From: Microbacterium sp. H1-D42
GTDB taxonomy: Bacteria > Actinomycetota > Actinomycetes > Actinomycetales > Microbacteriaceae
Assembly: GCF_022637555.1 (NCBI RefSeq)
Contig: NZ_CP093342.1
Span: 1,178,001-1,242,000 of the forward strand
Reading direction: 5' to 3'
DNA: 64,000 nucleotides
How positions within the stretch are numbered: position 1 is the stretch's first letter; every line of letters starts with the position of its first letter. Both the position numbers and the translations under genes were made by a program. Below are positions 18,935 through 28,171 of the stretch, in pieces. Below the pieces are notes generated by a model. It ran no database searches. It worked only from the letters and a program-made list of their open reading frames with translations, and was not told the origin of the DNA.

Positions 18935-21715
18935 ATGTCCGGCGCGACCGAGGGGGATCCTGCCGCGAGCATCCGCGTTGCGGTTCTCGGCGGTGTGCAG
19001 GTGAGCGTCGAAGGAATCGACGCCACTCCGCACGGGCGACTGGCACGCATGCTGATCGCTGCGCTGGTCGTCGGTGTGACGGGCGTGGCAAGTGACGAAC
19101 TGTGCCGCATTCTCTGGAACGATCTCGAGCAGACAGCGAAGCTGCATCTGCTGGTGCACCGCACCCGTGCCTCGCTGGGACGCGCGGATGCGATCGAGCG
19201 CACGGCTGATGGCTATCGGCTGGCTGAATCGACGTGGATCGATCTGGAGGCGCTCGACGACCTCGCCGACCACAGCCCGGTCACAGCGCTGCAGATGGCC
19301 GCCGCTGAGCCGTTCGCGGGCATCGCCGGGGAGTTCTTCGACCAAGCGCGACGCGATGTCGCCGACCGCGTCGCCGTGGTGCGGCGAAATGCGTTGCTGG
19401 CTGCCGTGCGCCGCGGGGACGATGAACTCGTGCTGCAGTACGTCATAGCGGCACGGGAGGAGGACCCCTACGACGAGGAGCTCACGGCGGCCCAGGTGAC
19501 AGCGCTGGCCCGCACCGGTCGTTCGGCGGAGGCGCTCACCGAATTCGAGTCGCTGCGGCGTCGGCTCGCGGACGAGCTCGGCACGGCGCCGGGGGAGCCC
19601 CTTCAAGAACTGCACCTGCAGCTGCTCGATGGCCGCACTCCGCCACCGGTCACCGTGCTGGCGCAGCTTCCCGCGCATGTGGATGCGGTCATCGGACGTG
19701 AAGAAGAGCTGAGCGTCTTGGATGGCCTCGAGGACGGCGTCACGCGTTTGGTGCTGATCTGCGGCATGGGCGGCGCCGGCAAGACCACTCTCGCCCTCTC
19801 GTGGGCCGCCAGCCGACGCGAACACTTCGCCGATGGGATCCTGTACGCCGATCTGCGCGGATTCGGGCCGGGAGTCGAGGCTTCCCCGCAGACCGTACTG
19901 CAGCAGTTCCTGCGGGCACTCGGACACCGGGTCCCGGCTATGGGCGAGCCGGACGAGTTGGCGGCGCTGTTCCGCAGTGCCACTGCCGGCCGGCGGATGC
20001 TCGTCGTCCTCGACAACGTGCGCGCCGAAGCGCAGGCGCGGCCGCTGCTGCCGGGGGGCGACGGGCCGGTCACGCTGGTGACCAGCCGCGAGGCCCTCAC
20101 CGGACTCGGCGTGCAGGCGCCGGCGCGGACCATCACCGTCGGGCCGCTCGGCGCCGAGGCCGCCGCGGTGCTTGCGGCAGATGCGCTCAGCGCGTCCGGT
20201 CGCGCGCCGGATACGGCGATGGCACGCCGTCTGGCGGTTGCCTGCGGAGGCCTGCCGCTTGCGATCGTCGTGGCCGCGCATGCCGCAGATGATGCGTCCG
20301 AGCGTGCGTTCCGCGCGCCGATCCTGCCACTGCTGGAGACCGGTGATGACGCGACAGACGTCGCGCAGGTGCTGTCATGGTCGTTGGACGGTCTCGATGA
20401 GGTGTCGCAGCGCGTCTTCCGGCTGCTGGGGATGCTGACCTCGCCGATGACCGCGTCCGCAGTCGTGGCGATGGCCGGTGGCGACGTCGCGGAGGCAGCC
20501 CGGGCTGTGCGGCGCCTTCGGCGCGCCAACCTGCTGCAGCGCTTCGACGACGCACGCCTGGCACAACACGATCTGGTGCGCGAGCTGGCGGTGCAGGCGC
20601 TGGACCACGCGGCTGATGCCGATGAGGTCGCTCGCGCGCGATCACGCCTCGTCGAGTACTACGCGCTCGCGGTCGATGCCGCTGCTGACCTGCTGGACGC
20701 CGGCAAGGATCTGTCGTCCATCAAGGTGTTGGATGGGCGGGCGCCGCAGGCGAGCACGCTGCCGGCCGAGGCGCGCCCCGAGGCGCCTGGTGATATCCAG
20801 CAGGCGAGCGCATGGATCGATCGGGAGCGGCAGACGATCGTCGACGTGGTGCGCGGTGCGGATGCGGCGGACGACGCTGTGGTCGTTCGGATGCTGCTGC
20901 GGTTGCGCGCCTACGCCGTCGGTGACAGCTATCTCAGTGAGGCTGCCGCCCTGTACGGCGAACTGCTGCACCGGGGTGAACGCATCGGTGACGTGGCTGT
21001 GCAGGCCGCAGCTCTTCGTCTGATCGGAGGGGTCGAGGTGCACACCAAGGGGCTGTCGGCGTCTCGGCGTCGATTGGAGGCTGCGCTGCCGTTGAGCAGA
21101 CGGATCGGCGACGAGGAGGGAGAGAGTTCCTGCCTGAACAATCTGGGTGAAGTCGCCCGTCTGGCCGGCGATTTCACCTTGGCCGAGAGCCACTTCGGTG
21201 CCGCGCTGGACCTTGCGCGACAGCATCAGGATTACACCCGGATGACGCTGCACCTCGCCAACATCGCCCTGTGCAAGCTCGGGGCGGATCATCTCGCCGA
21301 CGCCGAGGACTATGCGCAGCGGGCGCTCGAGGCGGCCGGCACCGCAGGATCCGAGCGCGGTCGATCGGTGGCGCTGCGCGTGCGTGCGGATGCGCGTCTG
21401 CAGCAGGGACGCCTCGAAGAGGCCACTGCCGATGCCAGGGCAGCGCTGGAGCTCAGCACCCGCATCGCGTATCTGGAAGGCGCCGCGCGGCTGCGCATCC
21501 TGCTCGTGCGGCTGCGATTCGCGGAGGGGGCCGAGGACGCGGCGTGCCGAGCGATGCGCGCTCTCGCCACACAGCTCGGGGACGAGGGACTGCCGTGGGA
21601 GCAGGGAGAGGCACTGCTCGCCCTCGCCACGCTGCTGGTCAGGACGGGTGCTGATCCCCTCCCTGCGCAGCAGGAGGCCGAGGCACTGCACCGACGGTTC
21701 CTGGAGGCCGCCTGA
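18935..21715 (+). CDS. AfsR-like STAND transcriptional regulator
   Basis: This 926-residue multidomain regulator has a winged-helix DNA-binding domain (about 10-90, start IRVAVLGGVQVSVEG) and a bacterial transcriptional activation (BTAD) helical domain (about 95-230). These are followed by an NB-ARC type ATPase with P-loop GMGGAGKTT near residue 275 and DNVRAEA/TLVTSREAL downstream, and a C-terminal array of TPR-like helices (about 640-920). Family members switch on secondary metabolism or stress genes when a ligand opens the ATPase core. No biosynthetic cluster is nearby. Its position directly after the nucleoside operon makes that operon one possible target, but this is a guess. Confidence 0.88.
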   Translation: MSGATEGDPAASIRVAVLGGVQVSVEGIDATPHGRLARMLIAALVVGVTGVASDELCRILWNDLEQTAKLHLLVHRTRASLGRADAIERTADGYRLAESTWIDLEALDDLADHSPVTALQMAAAEPFAGIAGEFFDQARRDVADRVAVVRRNALLAAVRRGDDELVLQYVIAAREEDPYDEELTAAQVTALARTGRSAEALTEFESLRRRLADELGTAPGEPLQELHLQLLDGRTPPPVTVLAQLPAHVDAVIGREEELSVLDGLEDGVTRLVLICGMGGAGKTTLALSWAASRREHFADGILYADLRGFGPGVEASPQTVLQQFLRALGHRVPAMGEPDELAALFRSATAGRRMLVVLDNVRAEAQARPLLPGGDGPVTLVTSREALTGLGVQAPARTITVGPLGAEAAAVLAADALSASGRAPDTAMARRLAVACGGLPLAIVVAAHAADDASERAFRAPILPLLETGDDATDVAQVLSWSLDGLDEVSQRVFRLLGMLTSPMTASAVVAMAGGDVAEAARAVRRLRRANLLQRFDDARLAQHDLVRELAVQALDHAADADEVARARSRLVEYYALAVDAAADLLDAGKDLSSIKVLDGRAPQASTLPAEARPEAPGDIQQASAWIDRERQTIVDVVRGADAADDAVVVRMLLRLRAYAVGDSYLSEAAALYGELLHRGERIGDVAVQAAALRLIGGVEVHTKGLSASRRRLEAALPLSRRIGDEEGESSCLNNLGEVARLAGDFTLAESHFGAALDLARQHQDYTRMTLHLANIALCKLGADHLADAEDYAQRALEAAGTAGSERGRSVALRVRADARLQQGRLEEATADARAALELSTRIAYLEGAARLRILLVRLRFAEGAEDAACRAMRALATQLGDEGLPWEQGEALLALATLLVRTGADPLPAQQEAEALHRRFLEAA

Positions 21716-21737
21716 CGAAAGCATCTCGCGCTCCGCG

Positions 21738-22532
21738 TCAGACAGACGAGCGCGCCGACGCGCGCAAGCGCTCCGGAAGCAGCCGGGCGGCCGCAAGCTG
21801 CAGGGCTGCCACGACGGCTGCGCTGTCAGAAGGCACCCGCCGCACGTGTGAGCACAGGTCGAGCTCCGGCAGCTGTTCGCCGATCACGATCCCCACGTCG
21901 GCGGTGAGCAGCAGGCCGAGGTCGTTGCGATCGTTGCCCAGAGCGAGCAGGCGATCGCCGGACGGATGCAGTCGCCTCACGCCGACGGCCTTGTCCACCC
22001 CGCGCGCGACGATGTCAGCATCCCCGGTCACGTGCGGGTACACCTCCGCGGCCGCCCCGACCAGCAGCGCCAGCATGTCGGACCAGATGGCGCCGGCCGC
22101 GATGCTGATCTTGAGGACGCCGTCCAGCATCGGCGAGGCCTCGCCGAGGGTGATCCGCTTCTCAGTGCCCATCCAGGGCAGGGCGTCGGGGTGACTGGCC
22201 GCGAACCGATCACCGTACTCGAGGCAGAACCCCTGGTCACGCTCGCGCAGCCAGCCGATCAGCATGCGCACCAGCACGGGGTCGAGTTCGGATCGCATGA
22301 TCGTCGCGCGATCAGTGGCGACCATCGCGCCGTTGCAGCACACCCGCCCGAGATGCTCGCTCAGCGGTGCGAACCATTCGGTGACCACCCGCGGCGACCG
22401 CGCTGTCGCGATGGTGACGGCGACATCGTCGCGGTGCGCGAGATCCGTGAGCACTGCGAGGATCGTGTCGTCCGGTCGTCGTCCGCGAAACGAGATGGTG
22501 CCATCCAGGTCGGTGGCGACGTGCAGCCCCAT
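21738..22532 (-). CDS. HAD-superfamily hydrolase (Cof/IIB type)
   Basis: This 264-residue phosphatase-like protein has the nucleophile motif ATDLDGTISF (residues 5-14), the Thr motif IATARS and the metal-binding end motif LALGNDRNDLGLL. A cap domain between motifs II and III places it in subclass IIB, whose members remove phosphate from sugars, nucleotides or flavin precursors. The substrate is not predictable. The ATG overlaps the stop of the MFS transporter gene by one base (TGATG), so the two are co-translated. Confidence 0.87.
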   Translation of the reverse strand: MGLHVATDLDGTISFRGRRPDDTILAVLTDLAHRDDVAVTIATARSPRVVTEWFAPLSEHLGRVCCNGAMVATDRATIMRSELDPVLVRMLIGWLRERDQGFCLEYGDRFAASHPDALPWMGTEKRITLGEASPMLDGVLKISIAAGAIWSDMLALLVGAAAEVYPHVTGDADIVARGVDKAVGVRRLHPSGDRLLALGNDRNDLGLLLTADVGIVIGEQLPELDLCSHVRRVPSDSAAVVAALQLAAARLLPERLRASARSSV

Positions 22533-23944
22533 CAGGCGACCCCCGCCCCCGCGGGGGCGGGGGTCGGCACGCGCGACGGTGCGAACAGCAGCACAAACGC
22601 GGATGCCGTGACGCCGATGCACGCGAAGCCCGCCGACCACAGCAGCGCCGCGGTCAGACCCTCACCCGGCCCGACACCGGCCGGGATCGCCCCGACCAGA
22701 GTCAGCACGGCGATGCCCAACGCGCCGCCGACGTTCTGTGCCGTGGTCAGCAGGCCCGCCGTCGTGGCGCGGAAGTCGGCCGGCGTGGCATCCACCGCCC
22801 CGACGGAGGCTGCGGGGAAGCACAGCCCGAGCGAGACGCCGACCCCGGCCATCGCCGGGATCATGGCCGTCCACACCGGCAGCGCCTGCTCAGGAAGCGT
22901 CTGCGCCTGCACCAGGAGATCCTGAGCCCAGGCCAGCCAGGTCAGACTGAGGACGAAGACGCCGGCACCGAGCGCGAACACCCGAGCCGGACCCCAGAAC
23001 GTGACCAGCCTGGCACCGAGCCCCGCCGTGAGGCTGAACAGCACCGGCTGCGCCACGATCAGCAGAGCCACGGTCAGCCCGCCGTCGCCGGAGCCGCCGG
23101 CGTACGAGAGACTCAGCGCGTACATCGAGCCCACCACGCCGGCGAACAGCCCACCGAGGGCGAGGCATGCAGCGATGAAGCGCGGTTGAGCCAGGACGGC
23201 GCGAGGGATTCCCCGCACGCCGCCGCGGACCGCCAGGGCGCAGGTGGCGACGACCAGCACGGCGAGCTGGATCAGCATCCCCAGCGGCGCCGCCGTCGAT
23301 GCCGAGCCGATCAGGTGCACGGCGAGCATCAGCGCCACGGTCAGCAGCACTCCGCCGATGACGTCGGGGCGTCGGCGCACGCGCTGTTGCGCCGAGGAGA
23401 TGCCCATGGTCGCGATCAGCACGAGGATCACGGCCGGCACCGAGATGAGAAAGCTCCACCGCCATCCGAACCAGGTCACTGCCGCGCCTGGCACGACGAG
23501 CCCGAGTGAGAATCCGACGGCGCCCATGGCGCTGTAGATCGCGACGGCGCGGTTGCGCTGTGCACCCTCCGGCAGGCCAGCCGTGATCAGCGCCAGTGCT
23601 GCGGGGGCACTCAGTGCAGCCCCAGCACCCTGCACGATGCGTCCTGCGATCAGCGCCTCCGCAGACCAGGCCAGCGCGCACAGCACGCAACCGACACCGA
23701 AGAACACGATGCCGGTGAGGAAGACGCGACGTCGATCGAAGGCGTCGGCGAGACTTCCGGCAATGGGCAGCAGCCCCGCATAGGCGATGAGGAATGCGCT
23801 GGCCACGAACTGCAGCTGCCCTTCATCAAGAGCCAACTGCGCGCGCAGCGCACCCACCTGCACATTGATTCCTGACGTGCTCATGCCCTCCAGCAGCAGC
23901 GCCAGGCAGATGATGATCATCCGGAAGCGGCTCATGCCGGTCAT
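22532..23944 (-). CDS. MFS transporter, DHA2-like drug/metabolite exporter
   Basis: This 470-residue transporter has about fourteen transmembrane spans, the pattern of the DHA2 drug:proton antiporter group. Motif A is GSLADAFDRRRVF between spans 2 and 3, and GRIVQGAGAALSAPAALALI is the motif C-like region. Homologues export drugs, dyes or metabolites. It precedes and overlaps the HAD hydrolase gene. ATGs at 23944 and 23935 are both possible; a run of G residues lies just upstream of the first. Confidence 0.88.
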   Translation of the reverse strand: MTGMSRFRMIIICLALLLEGMSTSGINVQVGALRAQLALDEGQLQFVASAFLIAYAGLLPIAGSLADAFDRRRVFLTGIVFFGVGCVLCALAWSAEALIAGRIVQGAGAALSAPAALALITAGLPEGAQRNRAVAIYSAMGAVGFSLGLVVPGAAVTWFGWRWSFLISVPAVILVLIATMGISSAQQRVRRRPDVIGGVLLTVALMLAVHLIGSASTAAPLGMLIQLAVLVVATCALAVRGGVRGIPRAVLAQPRFIAACLALGGLFAGVVGSMYALSLSYAGGSGDGGLTVALLIVAQPVLFSLTAGLGARLVTFWGPARVFALGAGVFVLSLTWLAWAQDLLVQAQTLPEQALPVWTAMIPAMAGVGVSLGLCFPAASVGAVDATPADFRATTAGLLTTAQNVGGALGIAVLTLVGAIPAGVGPGEGLTAALLWSAGFACIGVTASAFVLLFAPSRVPTPAPAGAGVA

Positions 23945-24051
23945 CCGGACCCCCCTTCTCGGCCGGAGTTTCCGGCCCGCAGGGGAGTGTCACCCGCACC
24001 GCTTTCATGCGCCTTTCATGAACGACGTCGAGAAAGTCGGGTGCGGCGGCC

Positions 24052-24834
24052 TCAGTGCAGCGTCGAGGCGAAGTCGCCGACGAGTTCGGTGACGCGCGCA
24101 TGCATGTCGTCATCGGAGATCGTCGGTGTGCCGTCACCGGGCTGAGGGCCGTAGTCGCCGAAGGAGGCGTGCGAGGCACCGTCGATCTCGATCATCTCGG
24201 CATCCGCTGGAAGCAGGTGTCTGGCGTCCGCGATCTTCTGGGGCGTGGACAGGCCGTCCTCGCTGCCGGACAGGCTCAGCACCGGCAGGTCGGAATCGGA
24301 CAGGTCGTTCGCGCAGTACGAGGCGAACAGCAGCAGCGCGTCGGCGCCGTCTGCCAGCTGGCAGCCGCGCACACCGCCGAGGGAATGTCCGCCGACCATC
24401 CAGGTGTCGATGTCGGGGGCGGCGGAGGTGAAGGCGTCCAGGCCGCGCAGATCGAAGAACGCGAGGTTCAGCCAGGGTCGGGTGATGACGACCGTCACCC
24501 CGTCAACGGCTGCGACATCGTGCAGGATCGCGATGTATGCCTCGGGCTGCACTTTCGCGCCGGGGATGAACACGAGACCTTCCGTGGATGCGCCGTCGGC
24601 TGGTGTCAGCACGATGCCCTGCGGGGCATCCTCGATCACCAGATCAGGATTCGCCCGTGCCTTGGCGAGTGGCTCCGGCTCGGCGGACATCACGCCGATC
24701 TGACTCCACGCGATCGTCCCGACGATGACGAGCACCACGACGGCCAGCAGACCCCACAGCGTCCACCGGAGCGCCCTCGAGCGACGCTTGCGTTGGGCTG
24801 CGGGCGTGGTCCCGTCCGTGCGCGTGTTCGGCAT
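24052..24834 (-). CDS. Membrane-anchored alpha/beta hydrolase
   Basis: This 260-residue protein has an N-terminal basic stretch (RKRRSRALR) and one transmembrane helix at about 24-46, so its hydrolase domain should face outside. The fold is a compact alpha/beta hydrolase with nucleophile Ser in GGHSLGGV, an acidic residue in LSGSEDGLS and the catalytic His in GASHASFGDYG. Substrate could be an ester, lactone or thioester. It follows the monooxygenase, symporter and epimerase genes, but TAGCCT 6 nt before the ATG may also give it a separate promoter. Confidence 0.83.
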   Translation of the reverse strand: MPNTRTDGTTPAAQRKRRSRALRWTLWGLLAVVVLVIVGTIAWSQIGVMSAEPEPLAKARANPDLVIEDAPQGIVLTPADGASTEGLVFIPGAKVQPEAYIAILHDVAAVDGVTVVITRPWLNLAFFDLRGLDAFTSAAPDIDTWMVGGHSLGGVRGCQLADGADALLLFASYCANDLSDSDLPVLSLSGSEDGLSTPQKIADARHLLPADAEMIEIDGASHASFGDYGPQPGDGTPTISDDDMHARVTELVGDFASTLH

Positions 24835-24840
24835 CTCTCC

Positions 24841-24846
24841 AGGCTA
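24841..24846 (-). promoter_or_regulatory. Possible internal -10 element TAGCCT of the hydrolase gene
   Basis: The 6-nt spacer to the ATG reads GGAGAG, so it could alternatively act as a (very close) ribosome binding site. Confidence 0.4.
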
Positions 24847-25791
24847 ATCGCGGGCGACGCCGGGGTGCGTGCGCAGATACTCCTCGAACGCCTCGCTGCT
24901 GCTCAGGCGCGGCACGTAGCCGAACGTCTGCTTGAGCCGGGTGTTGTCCAGCACCGGTCGGTAACGAAGGAAGCGCACCTGTTCCGGTCCGTGCGGCGTC
25001 ATGCGCAGCGCCCTGCCGACGCCGAGGGCGGCGCCGAGGGCCCAGGCGGGCAGCGTCAGCATCCCCTTGCCGAGGCGCGCGGCGATCTCGGGCACGGTCA
25101 TGCGCCCGTCGCCGGCGACGTTGTAGATGCCGGCGGGGCCTTCGGTGGCGGCCCGCGCCATGGCTCCGGCGACATCGTCGACCCAGACGAACACGAACGG
25201 CGAGTCGGAACCGGCGACGCGCAGCAGACGGCTGCCGTCCCAGAGCGCGGTGATCTGGTTGCGGACGGCGGGACCGAGGATCGTTCCGATGCGGAAGATC
25301 ACCTGCTCGAGCTCGGGGTGGGCGCGACGGGCATCCGCCAGCATCTCCTCGACGAGCCTCTTGTGCTTCGAGTACGGGAACTCGTCGTTGCCGCGCACTG
25401 GATCGTCCTCGGTGAGCCAGTCCGGGCTGTCGGGATGGTAGCCGTACGCCGCTCCCGAACTGGAGACGACGATGCGCCGCACGCCCTTCTCGAGGCATGC
25501 CGCGAGCACGTTGGCAGTGCCCTCGACGTCGACGCGGTACTCCAGCGCGACGTCACGGCCGGGGTTGACGATCGCCGCCAGGTGCACCACGGTGTCGATG
25601 CGGTGCTCCGCGAGAACAGGGGCGAGGGACGCCGCATCCGTCACGTCGAAGCGCGCCGAGACGACGCCGGCCTCTTCAGAGTCGCGTACGTCGCCGCTGA
25701 CGACGAGATCGACGGAGGGATGCTGCGCCAGCAGTGCCGTCACGTGGGAGCCGAGGAATCCGGCGCCGCCGGTGACGAGGACGCGTGTCAT
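24844..25791 (-). CDS. NAD-dependent epimerase/dehydratase (extended SDR)
   Basis: This 315-residue protein has the Rossmann motif VTGGAGFLGSHV at residues 5-16, the Asp that selects NAD in SGDVRD, catalytic Ser in SSSGAAYGY and the Tyr/Lys pair in PYSKHK. Extended SDRs of this kind modify nucleotide sugars or reduce/epimerise small carbonyl compounds; nothing here fixes the substrate. The ATG overlaps the symporter stop by 4 nt. Confidence 0.88.
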   Translation of the reverse strand: MTRVLVTGGAGFLGSHVTALLAQHPSVDLVVSGDVRDSEEAGVVSARFDVTDAASLAPVLAEHRIDTVVHLAAIVNPGRDVALEYRVDVEGTANVLAACLEKGVRRIVVSSSGAAYGYHPDSPDWLTEDDPVRGNDEFPYSKHKRLVEEMLADARRAHPELEQVIFRIGTILGPAVRNQITALWDGSRLLRVAGSDSPFVFVWVDDVAGAMARAATEGPAGIYNVAGDGRMTVPEIAARLGKGMLTLPAWALGAALGVGRALRMTPHGPEQVRFLRYRPVLDNTRLKQTFGYVPRLSSSEAFEEYLRTHPGVARD

Positions 25792-26780
25792 CGGGTGGCC
25801 TCAGGTTCAGTATCCGATGCCTCAGCATCCGATGCCTCGGCCGCGACGGCGTGCCGGCTCGCGTCGCCCTGCGCCGAGCCGGTGCGCTTCTTGGTATGCC
25901 TGGCCCACAGCGCAGCGACGATCAGCCCGGCGATGATGTCCCAGACGCCCCACCAGCCGGCGACGACGGCCATGCCGCCGAGGCCTCCGAAGAACGCGAA
26001 GATCAGGCCGAGTCCGAGCCCGGCGTTGCGGATGCCGACCTCGAAGGTCATCGCCTTGCGCTCTCGGGTGCCGAGGCCGCCGGCGACCGCCGTGCCGTAG
26101 CCGATGGCGAGGGCGACCGCATCGTGCACGGCGACGACGATCAGCACGGTGCCGATCACGCTGAGGAAGATGGCCCAGTTGCCGGCGAGGGCGCCGATGA
26201 TGAAGCCGAGCAGCGCGATCAGGCTGAACCACCGCACGAAGGGCTGCACGCGCTTCGCGAAGCGGGGCAGCCAGGCGCGCAGCAGCAGGCCGAGGGCGAA
26301 CGGCAGCCCGATGATCAGCACGATCTCCAGCAGCATCTTCCATGGGTCCAGCGCCACCGTGTGCAGGAGTTCGCGCCCGGTGGGGTGCAGCGAGCCCCAG
26401 AACGCGATGCTGATCGGCATCGCGACGATGTAGATCAGGTTGCCGACCGCAGTCATCGACACCGACAGGGCGACATTGCCGCCTGAGCGGTGGGTGAGCA
26501 CCTGCGAGATGTTGCCAGGCGGGCAGCAGGCGACGACGATCATGCCCAGTGCCATCGATGCGCTGACCGGCAGCAGCAGGGTGAGGCCGAAGGTGACAGC
26601 CGGCAGCACCAGCAGCTGGGCGAGGATCGCGATGATGAATGGCCTCGGGTGGCGGGCCACCACCTTGAAGTCCTTCGGCGCGGTGTCCAGGGCGATGCCG
26701 AACATGATCAGGCCGAGCACGACGTTCAGGATCATCAGGGTGCCGGGGGTGAAGTTCAGCACCAGGTCATCGAAATCCAT
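25788..26780 (-). CDS. Bile acid:sodium symporter (BASS) family protein
   Basis: This 330-residue membrane protein has nine to ten hydrophobic segments. It has the family hallmarks MFGIALD near residue 25, the conserved Glu-less ACCPPGNISQVLTHR (signature of the discontinuous core helix) and GIRNAGLGLGL near the end. The family imports organic anions such as bile acids, pantoate or keto acids with Na+. I chose the ATG at 26780, not the GTG one codon earlier, because GGAGG is then spaced 4 nt away. It sits between, and overlaps, the monooxygenase and epimerase genes. Confidence 0.9.
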   Translation of the reverse strand: MDFDDLVLNFTPGTLMILNVVLGLIMFGIALDTAPKDFKVVARHPRPFIIAILAQLLVLPAVTFGLTLLLPVSASMALGMIVVACCPPGNISQVLTHRSGGNVALSVSMTAVGNLIYIVAMPISIAFWGSLHPTGRELLHTVALDPWKMLLEIVLIIGLPFALGLLLRAWLPRFAKRVQPFVRWFSLIALLGFIIGALAGNWAIFLSVIGTVLIVVAVHDAVALAIGYGTAVAGGLGTRERKAMTFEVGIRNAGLGLGLIFAFFGGLGGMAVVAGWWGVWDIIAGLIVAALWARHTKKRTGSAQGDASRHAVAAEASDAEASDTEPEATR

Positions 26781-28084
26781 CACGCCTCCAGGCTGCGGGT
26801 CGCGGTGCGCACCGCAGAGCGGTATGCGTCCTTGTTCACGTAGTACGCCATCCTGTCCAGCCCCAGGTAGTTGTACCCGCCGGTGGTGTCGGGCCAGGGG
26901 CGGCCGGTCACTCGCGCCCGGAAGGCCGCCGCGGCATCGGGACGGTTCTCGACGGCATCCAGGTAGGCGGAGAGCAGTTCTGCCTGCTCGTAGCGGCCCT
27001 GCCAGCCGATGCCGGAGGCCTCGATCATGCCCATCACGTACAGGCCGTTGAACGACGGCGGGAACAGGTTCAGGAACAGGTTCGGCGACGCCTTCTGCCA
27101 GTGCAGGTGCTCGCGGTCGACGAACGGGTAGTCGAGCGTGTAGCCGGTGGCGAGCAGGATCAGGTCGTACTGCGCCGATGAGCCGTCCGGATAGTGCGCT
27201 GACGGACCGAAGTGCACGGTGTCGCCGTCGAAGCGCTCGATGTCGCCGCGGATGCTGAGATCACCCTGCCCGAGATGGTTCAGGATCAGCGTGTTGACGA
27301 TCGGGTGCGATTCGTAGATGCGGTAGTCGGGCTTGGGGAACCCGAAGCGCGTCGGGTCGCCGGTGAAGGACTTCAGCACCCTGGTGTCGACGGCCTGCTT
27401 CAGTTTGGCCGGCAGTGGACGGCCCTGATTGAGGGTGTCGCTCGGCTTTCCGAACAGATAGCGCGGCACGAAGTAGTAGCCCCGCCGCACGCTCATGTCG
27501 ACGGAGGCGGCGTGATGGACGGCGTCGACGGCGATGTCGCAGCCGGAATTGCCTGCGCCGATCACCAGCACGCGCTTGCCGGTCAGTTGCGAGGCGCGCT
27601 TGTACTGGCTGGTGTGCATGATCTCACCGGCGAATTCGCCGGGGAACGACGGGATGTTCGGTTCGGCGAGCGTGCCGTTGGCGAGCACGACCCCGTCGTA
27701 GTGCCGCGGCTCATCGCCCTCGGCGAGCAGCATCCAGCCGTCACCGGAGCCGCCGGACGGCTGCAGCCTCGTCACCTTGGTGTCGAAGCGGAACAGCTCG
27801 CGCAGCCGGAACTCGTCGGCGTAAGCGTCGAAGTAGCCCTTGAGCACGCGGTGCCCAGGGTAGTCGGCAGAGGAGTCCATCGGGAACTCCGTGAACTCCG
27901 TCGTCGTGCGCGATGAGATCAGATGCGCTGATTCGTACATCGTGCTGCGCGGGTTGTCGATGTCCCACAGGCCGCCGACGCCGGAGGACGCCTCGTAGCC
28001 GGTGACGTGGATGCCGCGCCGCTGCAGGGCGCGCGCGGCGGCGAGCCCTGAGGGGCCGGCGCCGATGAGGGCGTATCGGTTCAT
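26780..28084 (-). CDS. Flavin-containing monooxygenase
   Basis: This 434-residue class B flavoprotein binds FAD through GAGPSGLAAARAL (residues 8-20) and NADPH through VIGAGNSGCDIA. The FMO/BVMO fingerprint is present as FPGEFAGEIMHTSQY. GLWDIDNPRSTMYESAHL resembles trimethylamine and N-hydroxylating monooxygenases more than Baeyer-Villiger enzymes, but this is a loose judgement. Likely substrates are soft nucleophiles (N, S) or ketones. It is the first gene of the operon; GCAGGAG lies about 4 nt before the ATG, and a palindrome overlaps the predicted transcription start. Confidence 0.9.
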   Translation of the reverse strand: MNRYALIGAGPSGLAAARALQRRGIHVTGYEASSGVGGLWDIDNPRSTMYESAHLISSRTTTEFTEFPMDSSADYPGHRVLKGYFDAYADEFRLRELFRFDTKVTRLQPSGGSGDGWMLLAEGDEPRHYDGVVLANGTLAEPNIPSFPGEFAGEIMHTSQYKRASQLTGKRVLVIGAGNSGCDIAVDAVHHAASVDMSVRRGYYFVPRYLFGKPSDTLNQGRPLPAKLKQAVDTRVLKSFTGDPTRFGFPKPDYRIYESHPIVNTLILNHLGQGDLSIRGDIERFDGDTVHFGPSAHYPDGSSAQYDLILLATGYTLDYPFVDREHLHWQKASPNLFLNLFPPSFNGLYVMGMIEASGIGWQGRYEQAELLSAYLDAVENRPDAAAAFRARVTGRPWPDTTGGYNYLGLDRMAYYVNKDAYRSAVRTATRSLEA

Positions 28085-28111
28085 TTCACTCCTGCACGAC
28101 GGCGTGCCTCG

Positions 28112-28141
28112 CAGATCATCCCCCCGGGTGATCTGATCGTA
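28112..28141 (-). promoter_or_regulatory. Promoter and operator-like palindrome of the monooxygenase operon
   Basis: On the minus strand TACGAT (28141-28136) is a -10 candidate. Immediately after it, CAGATCA and TGATCTG (28135-28112) form 7-bp inverted arms 10 nt apart, covering the expected transcription start. That is the usual place for a repressor site. No regulator gene is adjacent. Confidence 0.5.
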
Positions 28142-28171
28142 TCGGGTACGGAGCGGTTCGAAACGCCGAAC

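Noticed and set aside
24055..26100. A 681-codon plus-strand frame opposite the hydrolase, epimerase and symporter genes
   Set aside because: It covers three well-supported minus-strand genes and has no domain or start signal.
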